A stretch of 26,009 bases of DNA from an uncultured Eubacterium sp. (GCA_910586045.1 CAJUIH010000037.1:1-26009); one strand, 5' to 3'; counted from the stretch's first letter, positions 18,605 to 24,162 are shown. Notes: generated by a model not told the origin, from the sequence alone. Numbers and translations: made by a program.

Positions 18605-18948
18605 TGATCTGTAGTCCCTCTTTCTGTTTTGCTAAATTATAATTTGTTTAAATTTATGATTACCTTAAATACGCAACTCTGTAATTTGCTTTGTGATTCT
18701 GTTTCATTTTCTGCCCGATGCTATACATTGTGTATATTTCCGATCCATCGGACAGAGTACTCCTTTTTTAATATTACGGTGCTTAATTTGGTTGTTTGAG
18801 AATTGCAGTATAGGATATAAGCTATAGCAATCTTTGGTTGGGGCGTTACAGCTTATACCTTTTTTGATAATACAGGATGCAATAAACTTTTATATATGAT
18901 CGGGGAATCGCAGCCTGTATTTTTGATTAGCTTATAAAGGACAGATAC
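18605..18948 (-). other. Gap with only a short coding-like scrap
   Basis: A minus-strand stretch upstream of 18640 reads LSDGSEIYTMYSIGQKMK in one frame, with a GGAG before it but no well-placed start. It looks like a protein remnant. A TATAAT lies at 18641-18636 ahead of the gene at 18604, without a good -35. Nothing else is supported. Confidence 0.3.
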
Positions 18949-19122
18949 TTAAAGCAATGTACCCGATATAATCAAATAGTCTTTCAGATAATCCAGTATG
19001 ATTTCCTGTACAAAACTAATGAGTGAATTTGTATCATATGCAAAATTGTTCAGAATAAGCGTATCCTGTGCTAATAGTTCTGTAGCTATCTGATATGCTA
19101 TATCTGTTCGATCTTTATTCAT
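18949..19122 (-). CDS. 57-residue acidic small protein
   Basis: ATG 19122 follows AAAGGAG by 8 nt, a better site than most genes here have. The sequence MNKDRTDIAYQIATELLAQD continues with NNFAYDTNSLISFVQEIILD and ends SGTLL. It is acidic and mostly helical. Its start overlaps the last 8 nt of the upstream broken gene in another frame, so translation was probably coupled. Too short for many gene finders. Function unknown; likely cargo of the same small-gene operon. Confidence 0.65.
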   Translation of the reverse strand: MNKDRTDIAYQIATELLAQDTLILNNFAYDTNSLISFVQEIILDYLKDYLIISGTLL

Positions 19123-19421
19123 ATTTCATCTCCTTTCTTTGATTGGCGTGCTGTGAAGCAATAGAACAGCTTTTGTCTGACAGCATAAGAGACTGAATAA
19201 GTCTGGCAGCTTTGTAAAACAGGTTATTTCTCATCCCCCGTTTGCGGCCTGATTCCCTCTTGGCTTTCCTCTTTAGATGCTCCATAACCACAATCTGGTT
19301 GTCAATATCCATATATTCCTCCATCTGGACAGGAGTCAATGCGCTATATGGGGGTTTTTAATAAATGATCAATAACCTGTGTGCCATCTGGACACGTAAT
19401 AATTCTGAAATCAAAAATAAT
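19115..19421 (-). pseudogene. Broken small mobile-element gene (frameshift at a C-run, start changed to ATT)
   Basis: Two minus-strand frames join into one protein-like sequence. From ATT 19421: IFDFRIITCPDGTQVIDHLL then KTP. After the run AAAAACCCCC (19359-19350) the other frame continues as YSALTPVQMEEYMDIDNQIV and EHLKRKAKRE, to a stop at 19115. Deleting one C restores a single frame. AAAGG stands about 9 nt before the ATT, where an ATG would be expected. The family recurs in clostridial plasmids and integrative elements, to my recollection; its role is unknown. The downstream part could still be made from ATG 19312 (GGAGG 5 nt before it), giving 65 residues. Confidence 0.55.
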
Positions 19422-19463
19422 TTTTCACCGCCTTTCTGTCAATGATAACAAATCGTTATGCAG

Positions 19464-19859
19464 TTAAATTAGTAACTGTAACATCATCAATGCGCCAAAC
19501 TGGATACCAGCCTTGAAATATTCATGATCCAATATGCATGAAGCGTCTAAAGCATTACCTATTCTGCTTTCTATGGATTCCTCAATGGCTTCATCAGATA
19601 ATTTTGACAGAGTACCATTCTTGCAATCCTGAATAATCCCAACCCCAAAATTACGAATCTCTTTTGTCAGTTCTTTCTCGCATTCATGGAAATATGATGG
19701 AGCTTTCTCTGTCAGTGCGCCAGCGTATTCTGTGATTGCGTCAAGGCTTGATATGTCCTTGAATCTGTTTTTAGGGTTGTGCTGTTGTTTTGAACCTCCG
19801 TAAGTGTAATTACACTGGCTGTAATGGTTCTGTTCTGGTTGTTTTTTTTGAATATTCAT
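19464..19859 (-). CDS. Hypothetical soluble protein, 131 residues
   Basis: ATG 19859 is preceded by GAAAGGTG about 9 nt upstream. A polar, Gln/Asn-rich N-terminus (about 30 residues) is followed by a helical body: ISSLDAITEYAGALTEK, ECEKELTKEI, EAIEESIESRIGNAL. The end is hydrophobic, AGIQFGALMMLQLLI, which could be a buried helix or a tail anchor. Second gene of the leftward operon under the ATACTG-N4-CAGTAT operators. No family recognised. Confidence 0.6.
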   Translation of the reverse strand: MNIQKKQPEQNHYSQCNYTYGGSKQQHNPKNRFKDISSLDAITEYAGALTEKAPSYFHECEKELTKEIRNFGVGIIQDCKNGTLSKLSDEAIEESIESRIGNALDASCILDHEYFKAGIQFGALMMLQLLI

Positions 19860-19880
19860 ATTATTTTCACCTTTCTTTTT

Positions 19881-19916
19881 TGGCGGTCTGTGTTATAATT
19901 AAGACAGTGACCGCCA
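19881..19916. repeat. Inverted repeat between two small genes
   Basis: TGGCGGTC (19881-19888) and GACCGCCA (19909-19916) are perfect 8-bp arms around a 20-nt AT-rich centre. No U-run follows on either strand. It could be an mRNA hairpin between the 62- and 131-residue genes or a protein-binding site. Confidence 0.5.
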
Positions 19917-19947
19917 GATTGGTTTAAAGGGTTCTATGTATTCCCAA

Positions 19948-20136
19948 TTACGCAACATAGTTATCAATCTTTCTTTTCAGATCTTTAATCGTTTTTGCAC
20001 AGTCATATAAGCAAGCCCCATCATCCTGATATGCAGTATAAACGATTGTTTCCTTGTCGATCGTGCCATCGTAATTCAGATCATATGATTTTTCAATTTC
20101 AAAGCCCTTGTATGGTTTTAATAATTTACTCTCCAT
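19948..20136 (-). CDS. Small protein, 62 residues, first gene of the divergent operon
   Basis: ATG 20136 with AGAGG 8 nt upstream. Reads MESKLLKPYKGFEIEKSYD, then NYDGTIDKETIVYTAYQDDG and a helical end IKDLKRKIDNYVA. No signal peptide or membrane segment. The fold suggested is a small beta-sheet plus helix, like many defence- or phage-associated small proteins, but I cannot name it. Its promoter carries a palindromic operator, so it should respond to the divergently encoded ribbon-helix-helix protein. Confidence 0.6.
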   Translation of the reverse strand: MESKLLKPYKGFEIEKSYDLNYDGTIDKETIVYTAYQDDGACLYDCAKTIKDLKRKIDNYVA

Positions 20137-20193
20137 TTAATTTTCCTCTTTCTTTTGCGTGTTACTTTTGCTGTTTCGTTAGTTGTTGAGATT

Positions 20194-20222
20194 ATTATAT
20201 ACTGTACACAGTATAATTTCCA
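20194..20222 (-). promoter_or_regulatory. Promoter of the leftward small-gene operon, with an operator in its spacer
   Basis: Minus strand: TGGAAA (20222-20217), 17 nt, TATAAT (20199-20194). The palindrome 20199-20214 fills almost the whole spacer, so a bound repressor would exclude RNA polymerase. Confidence 0.5.
20199..20214. promoter_or_regulatory. Operator copy 1, ATACTG-TACA-CAGTAT
   Basis: Perfect inverted repeat with 6-bp arms, or 7 bp counting the flanking T and A, and a 4-bp centre. It lies in the divergent promoter region between the 62-residue gene and the ribbon-helix-helix gene. Confidence 0.75.
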
Positions 20223-20245
20223 TTCACAAAACAAACAAATGTGCC

Positions 20246-20251
20246 CAGTAT
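20246..20251. promoter_or_regulatory. Operator half-site
   Basis: GTGCCCAGTAT contains one intact CAGTAT arm with the same CC centre seen in the downstream copies. The left arm (CAAATG) is degenerate. It sits between operator copies 1 and 2. Confidence 0.4.
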
Positions 20252-20266
20252 CTTTTGTTTATTTTT

Positions 20267-20282
20267 ATACTGTACACAGTAT
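20267..20282. promoter_or_regulatory. Operator copy 2, ATACTG-TACA-CAGTAT
   Basis: Identical to copy 1. Its last base is the first base of the -35 of the ribbon-helix-helix gene, which is the expected place for autoregulation. Confidence 0.75.
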
Positions 20283-20310
20283 TGCAATAATATATTTTAT
20301 ATGATAAAAT
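20282..20310 (+). promoter_or_regulatory. Promoter of the ribbon-helix-helix gene
   Basis: TTGCAA (20282-20287), 17 nt, TAAAAT (20305-20310). The start of transcription would be near 20317, giving a leader of about 30 nt that contains the ribosome binding site. Confidence 0.6.
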
Positions 20311-20347
20311 TAAAATATTAACTATACATAAAGAGGTGATAATTTTC

Positions 20348-20539
20348 ATGGCCTATAGTGAAGCTCAAAAAAAAGCTGTTAAAAAATATAATGAAAAATC
20401 GTATGATGAAATCAAAGTCAGAGTGAAAAAAGGGAACAAAGACATAATTCAAGAACACGCAGAGTTAAATAACGAAACTGTAAACGGAATGATAAATAGA
20501 TTACTTGAAAATGAAATACCTGATATAAAAGATTGTTAA
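20348..20539 (+). CDS. Ribbon-helix-helix (Arc/CopG-like) transcriptional regulator
   Basis: 63 residues from ATG 20348, chosen because AGAGGTGAT lies 7 nt upstream; a GTG at 20336 overlaps that site. After a basic lead-in (SEAQKKAVKKYNEKSY) comes a strand DEIKVRV, then helix KGNKDIIQEHAE, a turn (LNNET) and helix VNGMINRLLENE. This is the ribbon-helix-helix pattern, a dimeric fold that places a two-stranded sheet in the major groove. The paired palindromes around the gene fit a dimer-of-dimers binder. It is probably an autorepressor that also controls the divergent operon and the gene at 20759. Its mRNA ends at a hairpin that starts inside the stop codon. No partner toxin is evident. Confidence 0.75.
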   Translation: MAYSEAQKKAVKKYNEKSYDEIKVRVKKGNKDIIQEHAELNNETVNGMINRLLENEIPDIKDC

Positions 20540-20571
20540 CTGCTATATAGAAATATATAGCAGTATTTTTT
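20539..20571 (+). terminator. Intrinsic terminator of the regulator gene
   Basis: Perfect 11-bp stem ACTGCTATATA/TATATAGCAGT closed by a GAAA tetraloop, followed by ATTTTTT. The first base of the stem is the last base of the stop codon. Confidence 0.85.
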
Positions 20572-20581
20572 ATTCATCAAT

Positions 20582-20597
20582 ATACTGTTCCCAGTAT
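20582..20597. promoter_or_regulatory. Operator copy 3, ATACTG-TTCC-CAGTAT
   Basis: Same 6-bp arms as copies 1 and 2 with a different centre. Located just after the regulator's terminator, upstream of the 97-residue gene. Confidence 0.7.
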
Positions 20598-20633
20598 GCA
20601 TATTGTACAAAAATTTTTATTTCTATTGCATTT

Positions 20634-20649
20634 ATACTGTACCCAGTAT
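20634..20649. promoter_or_regulatory. Operator copy 4, ATACTG-TACC-CAGTAT
   Basis: Same arms; 52 bp from copy 3, start to start. It lies 41 bp before the -35 of the gene at 20759, so control may need looping or a second, closer promoter. Confidence 0.7.
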
Positions 20650-20670
20650 GTAATAACCTCATCAAATAAA

Positions 20671-20704
20671 AAGCACATTGACAATTCAATAGACTTTATA
20701 CTCT
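20671..20704 (+). repeat. 34-bp inverted repeat, left copy
   Basis: Matches the reverse complement of 21104-21137 at 31 of 34 positions. It overlaps the promoter of the gene at 20759. Its core shared block is CAATTCAATAGACTTTA. Confidence 0.8.
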
Positions 20705-20718
20705 GGATGTGGTATACT
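20690..20718 (+). promoter_or_regulatory. Promoter of the 97-residue coiled-coil gene
   Basis: TAGACT (20690-20695), 17 nt, TATACT (20713-20718) with an extended TG-G. The -35 side lies inside the left 34-bp repeat. A TTGACA at 20678 is too close to one TATACT and too far from the other. Confidence 0.5.
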
Positions 20719-20758
20719 ACCAATAACAGCACATCATGTATAAAAGGAGCGTGATCAT

Positions 20759-21052
20759 ATGACAGATAACGAATTGTTGCTTGCAATATCCGATATTATG
20801 GAAAAAAAGTTAGATGCACGAATAAATCCTTTGGAAGATGATATTAAGTCAATCAAGGCAGAGCAAACAAGAATTAATATCATTATCGAAAATGAAATTC
20901 GATCTGATATTAAAATGCTTGCTGAAAACTATATGCCTGCTGCTAAAAAATATACAGAAGAAACAGCCAAAACAGAAGCTATGCAAGCTGATATAGATGT
21001 ATTAAAAAGTGTAGTTAGAGAACATAGCGAGAAATTGCAGAAAATATCTTAA
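20759..21052 (+). CDS. Small helical coiled-coil protein, 97 residues
   Basis: ATG 20759 follows AAAAGGAG by 9 nt. The protein is highly charged and helical throughout: NELLLAISDIMEKKLDARI, LEDDIKSIKAEQTRI, then TEAMQADIDVLKSVVREHSE. Heptad spacing of Ile and Leu suggests a coiled coil. No signal peptide or membrane segment. It resembles short hypothetical proteins of clostridial phages and mobile elements, but I cannot assign a function. Flanked by the 34-bp inverted repeats and preceded by operator copies 3 and 4. Confidence 0.65.
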   Translation: MTDNELLLAISDIMEKKLDARINPLEDDIKSIKAEQTRINIIIENEIRSDIKMLAENYMPAAKKYTEETAKTEAMQADIDVLKSVVREHSEKLQKIS

Positions 21053-21103
21053 TACATAGCTGATATATCAGAACCAAACAATCACATAACAACCCACTAA
21101 CCA

Positions 21104-21137
21104 AGAGTGTAAAGTCTATTGAATTGCCAATATGCTT
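21104..21137 (-). repeat. 34-bp inverted repeat, right copy (also hairpin-forming)
   Basis: Inverted partner of 20671-20704, 31/34 identical. On its own, AGAG(TG)TAAAG here pairs with CTTTACTCT at 21134-21142, followed by a T-run, so it may also serve as a leaky terminator for the gene at 20759. Confidence 0.75.
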
Positions 21138-21142
21138 TACTC

Positions 21143-21689
21143 TTTTTGTTTACGAAAACATAGTTGAGATACAGTCGTTTTTAACGATCACTATTTTGTG
21201 GTGATTATCTTTATTGCTGTTATTGGTGTAACGGAATTGTATAATGTGTGAATATGGATATATGCACGCTCTAAATGAAGCAAATTCACTTTGGCTGCAA
21301 ACTGCTAAGATGATTTAGGTATTTGATTGTTTGTCAGCATTTCTTAGAGCAGATCAAACGAAATCGGCTTAAAATTCAATTTTAGAGTATCAGGCAAACA
21401 TATGGGGCAAGCTGTATAAAATGCGATAATGACTATTCTGGTGTGCTTTAAAGGCAATGAATACGTGATACAATTATGGTTGCTACATGACAGATCGGGC
21501 CTATCGGTTACCACTCTGCAACACGATTGTTCTTTTGAGATTATAACACATCTTTTAACGCTCCACAACAATATTTTTCATTACATATAAGATCACATAC
21601 AATAAGGGTGTCAAAACGCTTACACCCTTGTATGATTGTTTCATATTCATCTTCATACCGCTGTCATACAATGCCATCACCATTTCTGC
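21143..21689. other. About 550 bp without a supported gene
   Basis: Frames here are short, cysteine-rich and lack ribosome binding sites. The one clear signal is the minus-strand promoter listed separately. An 8-bp stem (AAGGGTGT/ACACCCTT, 21604-21629) lacks a U-run. Confidence 0.4.
21540..21568 (-). promoter_or_regulatory. Orphan minus-strand promoter
   Basis: TTGTGG (21568-21563), 17 nt, TATAAT (21545-21540). No coding sequence with a ribosome binding site follows. Could drive a small RNA of unknown end. Confidence 0.4.
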
Positions 21690-22148
21690 TTACTCATTCT
21701 GCTTGCTTGGCCTGCCGCCATTGCGCCCCCTTGCTTTTGCAGATACTAACCCCTCTTTAGTTCGCTGGCTAATCAAATCACGCTCAAGCTGTGATAATCC
21801 AGACATGACAGTTAATAAAAAATCATTATAAGGATTGCTGCTTGTAGTATCCAGCCAGGTATCTTTCAGGCTTTTTATGTACGCATTTTTATTTTTGATT
21901 TTATTAACGATTTCAAGCAAATCTTTTGTACTTCGTGATATCCTTGTTAAATCAGCTATAATAACTGTATCGCCTGTTTCCAGATCATCTATTAACCTGT
22001 TTAGTTCTGGCCTGTCTGCTTTTGTGCCAGTCATTTTCTCACAAGACAGATGCTTTCTGCTTATCCCTGCTGCTATAAGGGCATCTATCTGCCTGTCTAA
22101 ATTTTGACTATCTGTGCTAACTCTTGCATGTCCCAAAATATCATTCAT
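21690..22148 (-). CDS. Serine recombinase (resolvase/invertase family) lacking its DNA-binding end
   Basis: 152 residues from ATG 22148 (AAAGGGA about 9 nt upstream). The N-terminal catalytic fold is present: GHARVSTDSQNLDRQ with catalytic Ser11 (the usual Tyr is His7), KMTGTKADRPELNRLIDDL, TVIIADLTRISRSTKDLLEI, and the long helix FLLTVMSGLSQLERDLISQR. It stops at TAA right after GRPSKQNE, where family members carry on into a helix-turn-helix of about 40 residues. Beyond the TAA the same frame reads AEMVMALYDSGMK, the start of that domain, then diverges. So a nonsense change plus a 3' loss removed DNA binding, and independent recombination is doubtful. Repeats that look like resolvase sites lie upstream. 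Confidence 0.8.
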   Translation of the reverse strand: MNDILGHARVSTDSQNLDRQIDALIAAGISRKHLSCEKMTGTKADRPELNRLIDDLETGDTVIIADLTRISRSTKDLLEIVNKIKNKNAYIKSLKDTWLDTTSSNPYNDFLLTVMSGLSQLERDLISQRTKEGLVSAKARGRNGGRPSKQNE

Positions 22149-22192
22149 AATTAATAATCCCTTTCATATCTGTTCGTTTATTTGATGTTAGA

Positions 22193-22221
22193 ATTGCATC
22201 AAAAACGCATCAAAATGTCAA
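22193..22221 (-). promoter_or_regulatory. Promoter of the serine recombinase gene
   Basis: Minus strand: TTGACA (22221-22216), 17 nt, TGCAAT (22198-22193). It lies at the edge of the repeat cluster at 22213-22333, as expected if the recombinase controls itself by binding there. Confidence 0.5.
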
Positions 22222-22236
22222 TAGATAAAGATACGT

Positions 22237-22251
22237 TTTTTGACACATTTT
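22237..22251 (+). repeat. Direct repeat copy 1, res-like site
   Basis: TTTTTGACACATTTT, identical to 22319-22333. A related inverted form, AAAAAGTGTACCAAAAA, is at 22296-22312, and TTGACATTTT lies on the minus strand at 22221-22212. Together they resemble the clustered binding sites upstream of resolvase genes. Confidence 0.5.
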
Positions 22252-22318
22252 TACAGAATGAAAAGCCTTATTTTATGGGATTTGTTCGGGCAGGGAAAAA
22301 GTGTACCAAAAACGATTG

Positions 22319-22333
22319 TTTTTGACACATTTT
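22319..22333 (+). repeat. Direct repeat copy 2, res-like site
   Basis: Second exact TTTTTGACACATTTT, 82 bp from the first. Confidence 0.5.
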
Positions 22334-22367
22334 AAATTCATGCACAATATTTCTTATTGTCTGAAAA

Positions 22368-22483
22368 TTAAATGCCATTACCTTTTTTGTAGCACCCATC
22401 CTCTTCACAAGTATGTTGTGTATCATAATCTAATCCATTGGATCTATTATATTCTTTTGAATGTTCATTTACGTAATCATTAG
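22368..22483 (-). pseudogene. Severed 3' end of the lipoprotein gene
   Basis: After the 92-bp insertion, a minus-strand frame reads NDYVNEHSKEYNRSNGLDY then DTQHTCEEDGCYKKGNGI and stops at TAA (22370-22368). Joining GTA GAT (just before the insertion) to ACT AAT GAT, using one copy of the TAGATA duplication, gives one uninterrupted frame ending in these residues. It is therefore the original C-terminus, now out of frame and untranslated. Confidence 0.75.
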
Positions 22484-22489
22484 TATCTA
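22484..22489. repeat. Target-site duplication, outer copy (TATCTA)
   Basis: Identical to 22582-22587; the two flank the left 92-bp element. The last three bases also form the new stop codon of the lipoprotein frame. Confidence 0.7.
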
Positions 22490-23440
22490 TATATTCGGTG
22501 ATTGAATATTGCACAATAAACCCGATAAACGGCGGGTCAGGAACAAATAATATTGTGCTGAAATTTTACGCCGTTTATATATATCTACGTTTTCAAATGG
22601 TGCAACGACTAAGCCTTTTCCAAACGACTTATCATTTACAAATCCACATATAGCGATTGTTTCAGTTTTGTATTGAATATTATAAACGCCATTTCCACTG
22701 TCTCTTTCTTCTAATTCTACATCACATACTGCTGACAGGATAGTTGTATATGCCAAAAGAGCATCTTTAATAGTTATTGTTGATTCATCGGCAGAATAAA
22801 TATACATATTCTCATCTGAAGAAATCAGAGACAAACCTTTTACACAAGAATCCGGTTTTGGTAATACGTCACACTCTTGAAAATATATCCATTCTTGTGT
22901 TATAATATTTGAATAAAGATTATCTTTTAACTTTTGTTTTAATTCATTAAAATTAATATTTGGGTATTCGTTTTCTGCAAAGTTAATATCATAAGCAGAT
23001 ACAAGCTGATAATAATTTCCTATAGCTGAAGCATAATCCATTTCTAAAATTACTTTATCACTTATTTGAGATACAGTAAAAATGCTTTCTCTGCCATCTA
23101 TCGATGATTGAAAGTTGCCTTGTCCACTATTTAATTCATATGAATTTGCAATCAAATATTCATCATTTTGCTTAAATGATTCTACATCCACTTTTGTTTT
23201 ACTTGCTTGGTAATATATTTCTCCATCTGAAGAAAAGAATAGATATCCTGTAAATAATTCATCAACTGGATTAGTTTCTTCCCAGATTCCTATAATATCT
23301 GATTTTGATATATTTTCTATTAAATGCTTGTCATTTTCTGTCATATCTATGTGCGAAGTAGTTTTGTTTTCATTCCTGCATCCAGATATAATAGATGCCA
23401 TTAAACCTATACAACACATTAGCATAACTATTTTTTTCAT
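22487..23440 (-). CDS. Lipoprotein with its 3' end replaced by a 92-bp insertion
   Basis: 317 residues in the present form. The signal is MKKIVMLMCCIGLMASIISGC with lipobox IISGC, so Cys21 would be lipidated. The next part (DIIGIWEETN, FTGYLFFSSDGEIYYQ, GRESIFTVSQISDKVILEM) looks like a small lipocalin-like beta-barrel; residues 170-285 form a second region of no known family. The last 31 residues (IYKRRKISAQYY ... NIQSPNI) are encoded entirely by the left element and are foreign to the protein. No ribosome binding site stands before ATG 23440, because the right element begins 4 bp upstream. Expression is doubtful unless the element supplies signals. Base composition (AT-rich) matches accessory neighbours. 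Confidence 0.75.
   Translation of the reverse strand: MKKIVMLMCCIGLMASIISGCRNENKTTSHIDMTENDKHLIENISKSDIIGIWEETNPVDELFTGYLFFSSDGEIYYQASKTKVDVESFKQNDEYLIANSYELNSGQGNFQSSIDGRESIFTVSQISDKVILEMDYASAIGNYYQLVSAYDINFAENEYPNINFNELKQKLKDNLYSNIITQEWIYFQECDVLPKPDSCVKGLSLISSDENMYIYSADESTITIKDALLAYTTILSAVCDVELEERDSGNGVYNIQYKTETIAICGFVNDKSFGKGLVVAPFENVDIYKRRKISAQYYLFLTRRLSGLLCNIQSPNI
22490..22581 (+). mobile_element. MITE-like 92-bp element, left copy
   Basis: Begins TATATTCGG and ends CGTTTATATA, with TATAT/ATATA ends, and is flanked by a 6-bp duplication TATCTA. It contains interleaved inverted repeats: GCACAATA (22511-22518) with TATTGTGC (22551-22558), and ATAAACGGCG (22525-22534) with CGCCGTTTAT (22569-22578). 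No coding capacity of its own. 87 of 92 bases match the right copy in inverse orientation; all five differences are transitions. Confidence 0.8.
22582..22587. repeat. Target-site duplication, inner copy (TATCTA)
   Basis: Partner of 22484-22489, lying within codons for Val-Asp of the lipoprotein. Confidence 0.7.
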
Positions 23441-23444
23441 AAAC

Positions 23445-23536
23445 TATATAAACGGCGTAAAATTTCAGCACAATATCATTTGTTTCTGGCCCGCCGTTTA
23501 TCGGGTTTATTGTGCAGTATTCAATCACCGGATATA
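23445..23536 (-). mobile_element. MITE-like 92-bp element, right copy
   Basis: Inverted copy of 22490-22581 (identity extends 3 bp further to 23539). It carries the same interleaved arms. Flanks ATAAAC and TAGTAT do not match, so no duplication is visible; an adjacent deletion or rearrangement, perhaps involving the neighbouring ISAs1 remnant, may have removed it. It separates the lipoprotein ATG from any native promoter and ribosome binding site. Confidence 0.75.
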
Positions 23537-23639
23537 TAGTATATTGCAACATCCCATAAAATACAAGCCCCTAGCTGGTTTCCTACGCCTTGCTGCAGCT
23601 TATCTGTAAGTGGTATTGGCGCATGTGTATCTACAATGA

Positions 23640-23971
23640 CGAAAAAATGGAATACCGTAACATCTGTAAGTTATAGTATATACAGTAGGAATGGAATGAC
23701 GGCGGCAGAATATGGGGAAAGCGCCAGGGCACACTGAGGGATCGAAAACAGCCTGCACTGGGTGCTTGATATTGCATTCCGTGAGGATGGAAGCCGGATC
23801 AGGGCTAGAAATGCGGCAGAGAATATGAATATGGCCCGCCATATAGGTATAAACCTGCTGAAACAGGAAAAAAGCTGTAAGATGGGGATTGCCAGCAAAA
23901 GAAAAAAATGTGGGTATGACATGTGCTATCTTTATAAAGTACTGGATGGGTTGAATACGGGGATAAAATAG
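23640..23971 (+). pseudogene. ISAs1-family transposase, C-terminal remnant
   Basis: The frame reads YSIYSRNGMTAAEYGESARAH, a UGA at 23735-23737, then GIENSLHWVLDIAFREDGSR and RNAAENMNMARHIGINLLKQ, to a stop at 23971. The block HWxIEN-LHWVLD-FRED-SRIR-GNAAENM is the conserved end of ISAs1 DDE transposases, with the last catalytic Glu in IEN or RED. The codon after RAH should be Trp, so TGG became TGA. Only about the last 110 of some 370 residues remain. Upstream, 23540-23640, I see no clear continuation. Confidence 0.8.
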
Positions 23972-24162
23972 CAGTTATAAAATAACAGTTACAAATTAAT
24001 TATATAGTTGGATACATGGTAGAACCCCATGTCTAATTGTTATACGCAAAATAATTTAACCATCATATCTTTACGCATAGTTTTAATGTTAAATATTGAT
24101 GCTCCCAAATTTATAAAAAGTTCATAAAGCTTGCGTTTACCGTGGGATGGTACGAAACAGGA
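23972..24162. other. Spacer upstream of the secreted-protein promoter
   Basis: About 190 bp of AT-rich sequence with no supported gene. The only structure is a short 6-bp ACATGG/CCATGT pair near 24014. Confidence 0.35.

Noticed and set aside
20199..20649. CRISPR-like array from the four ATACTG...CAGTAT repeats
   Set aside because: Repeats are only 16 bp, palindromic, unevenly spaced and placed at promoters; these are operators.
20348..21052. Toxin-antitoxin pair made of the ribbon-helix-helix gene and the 97-residue gene
   Set aside because: A terminator and separate promoter lie between them, and the second protein is a coiled coil without toxin motifs.
21344..21571. 75-codon minus-strand frame after the orphan promoter
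   Set aside because: Its start codon lies within the promoter itself, upstream of the expected transcript start, and it lacks a ribosome binding site.
23370..23552. 60-codon minus-strand frame across the right element
   Set aside because: It runs through the element and out of frame over the lipoprotein signal peptide; not a real gene.
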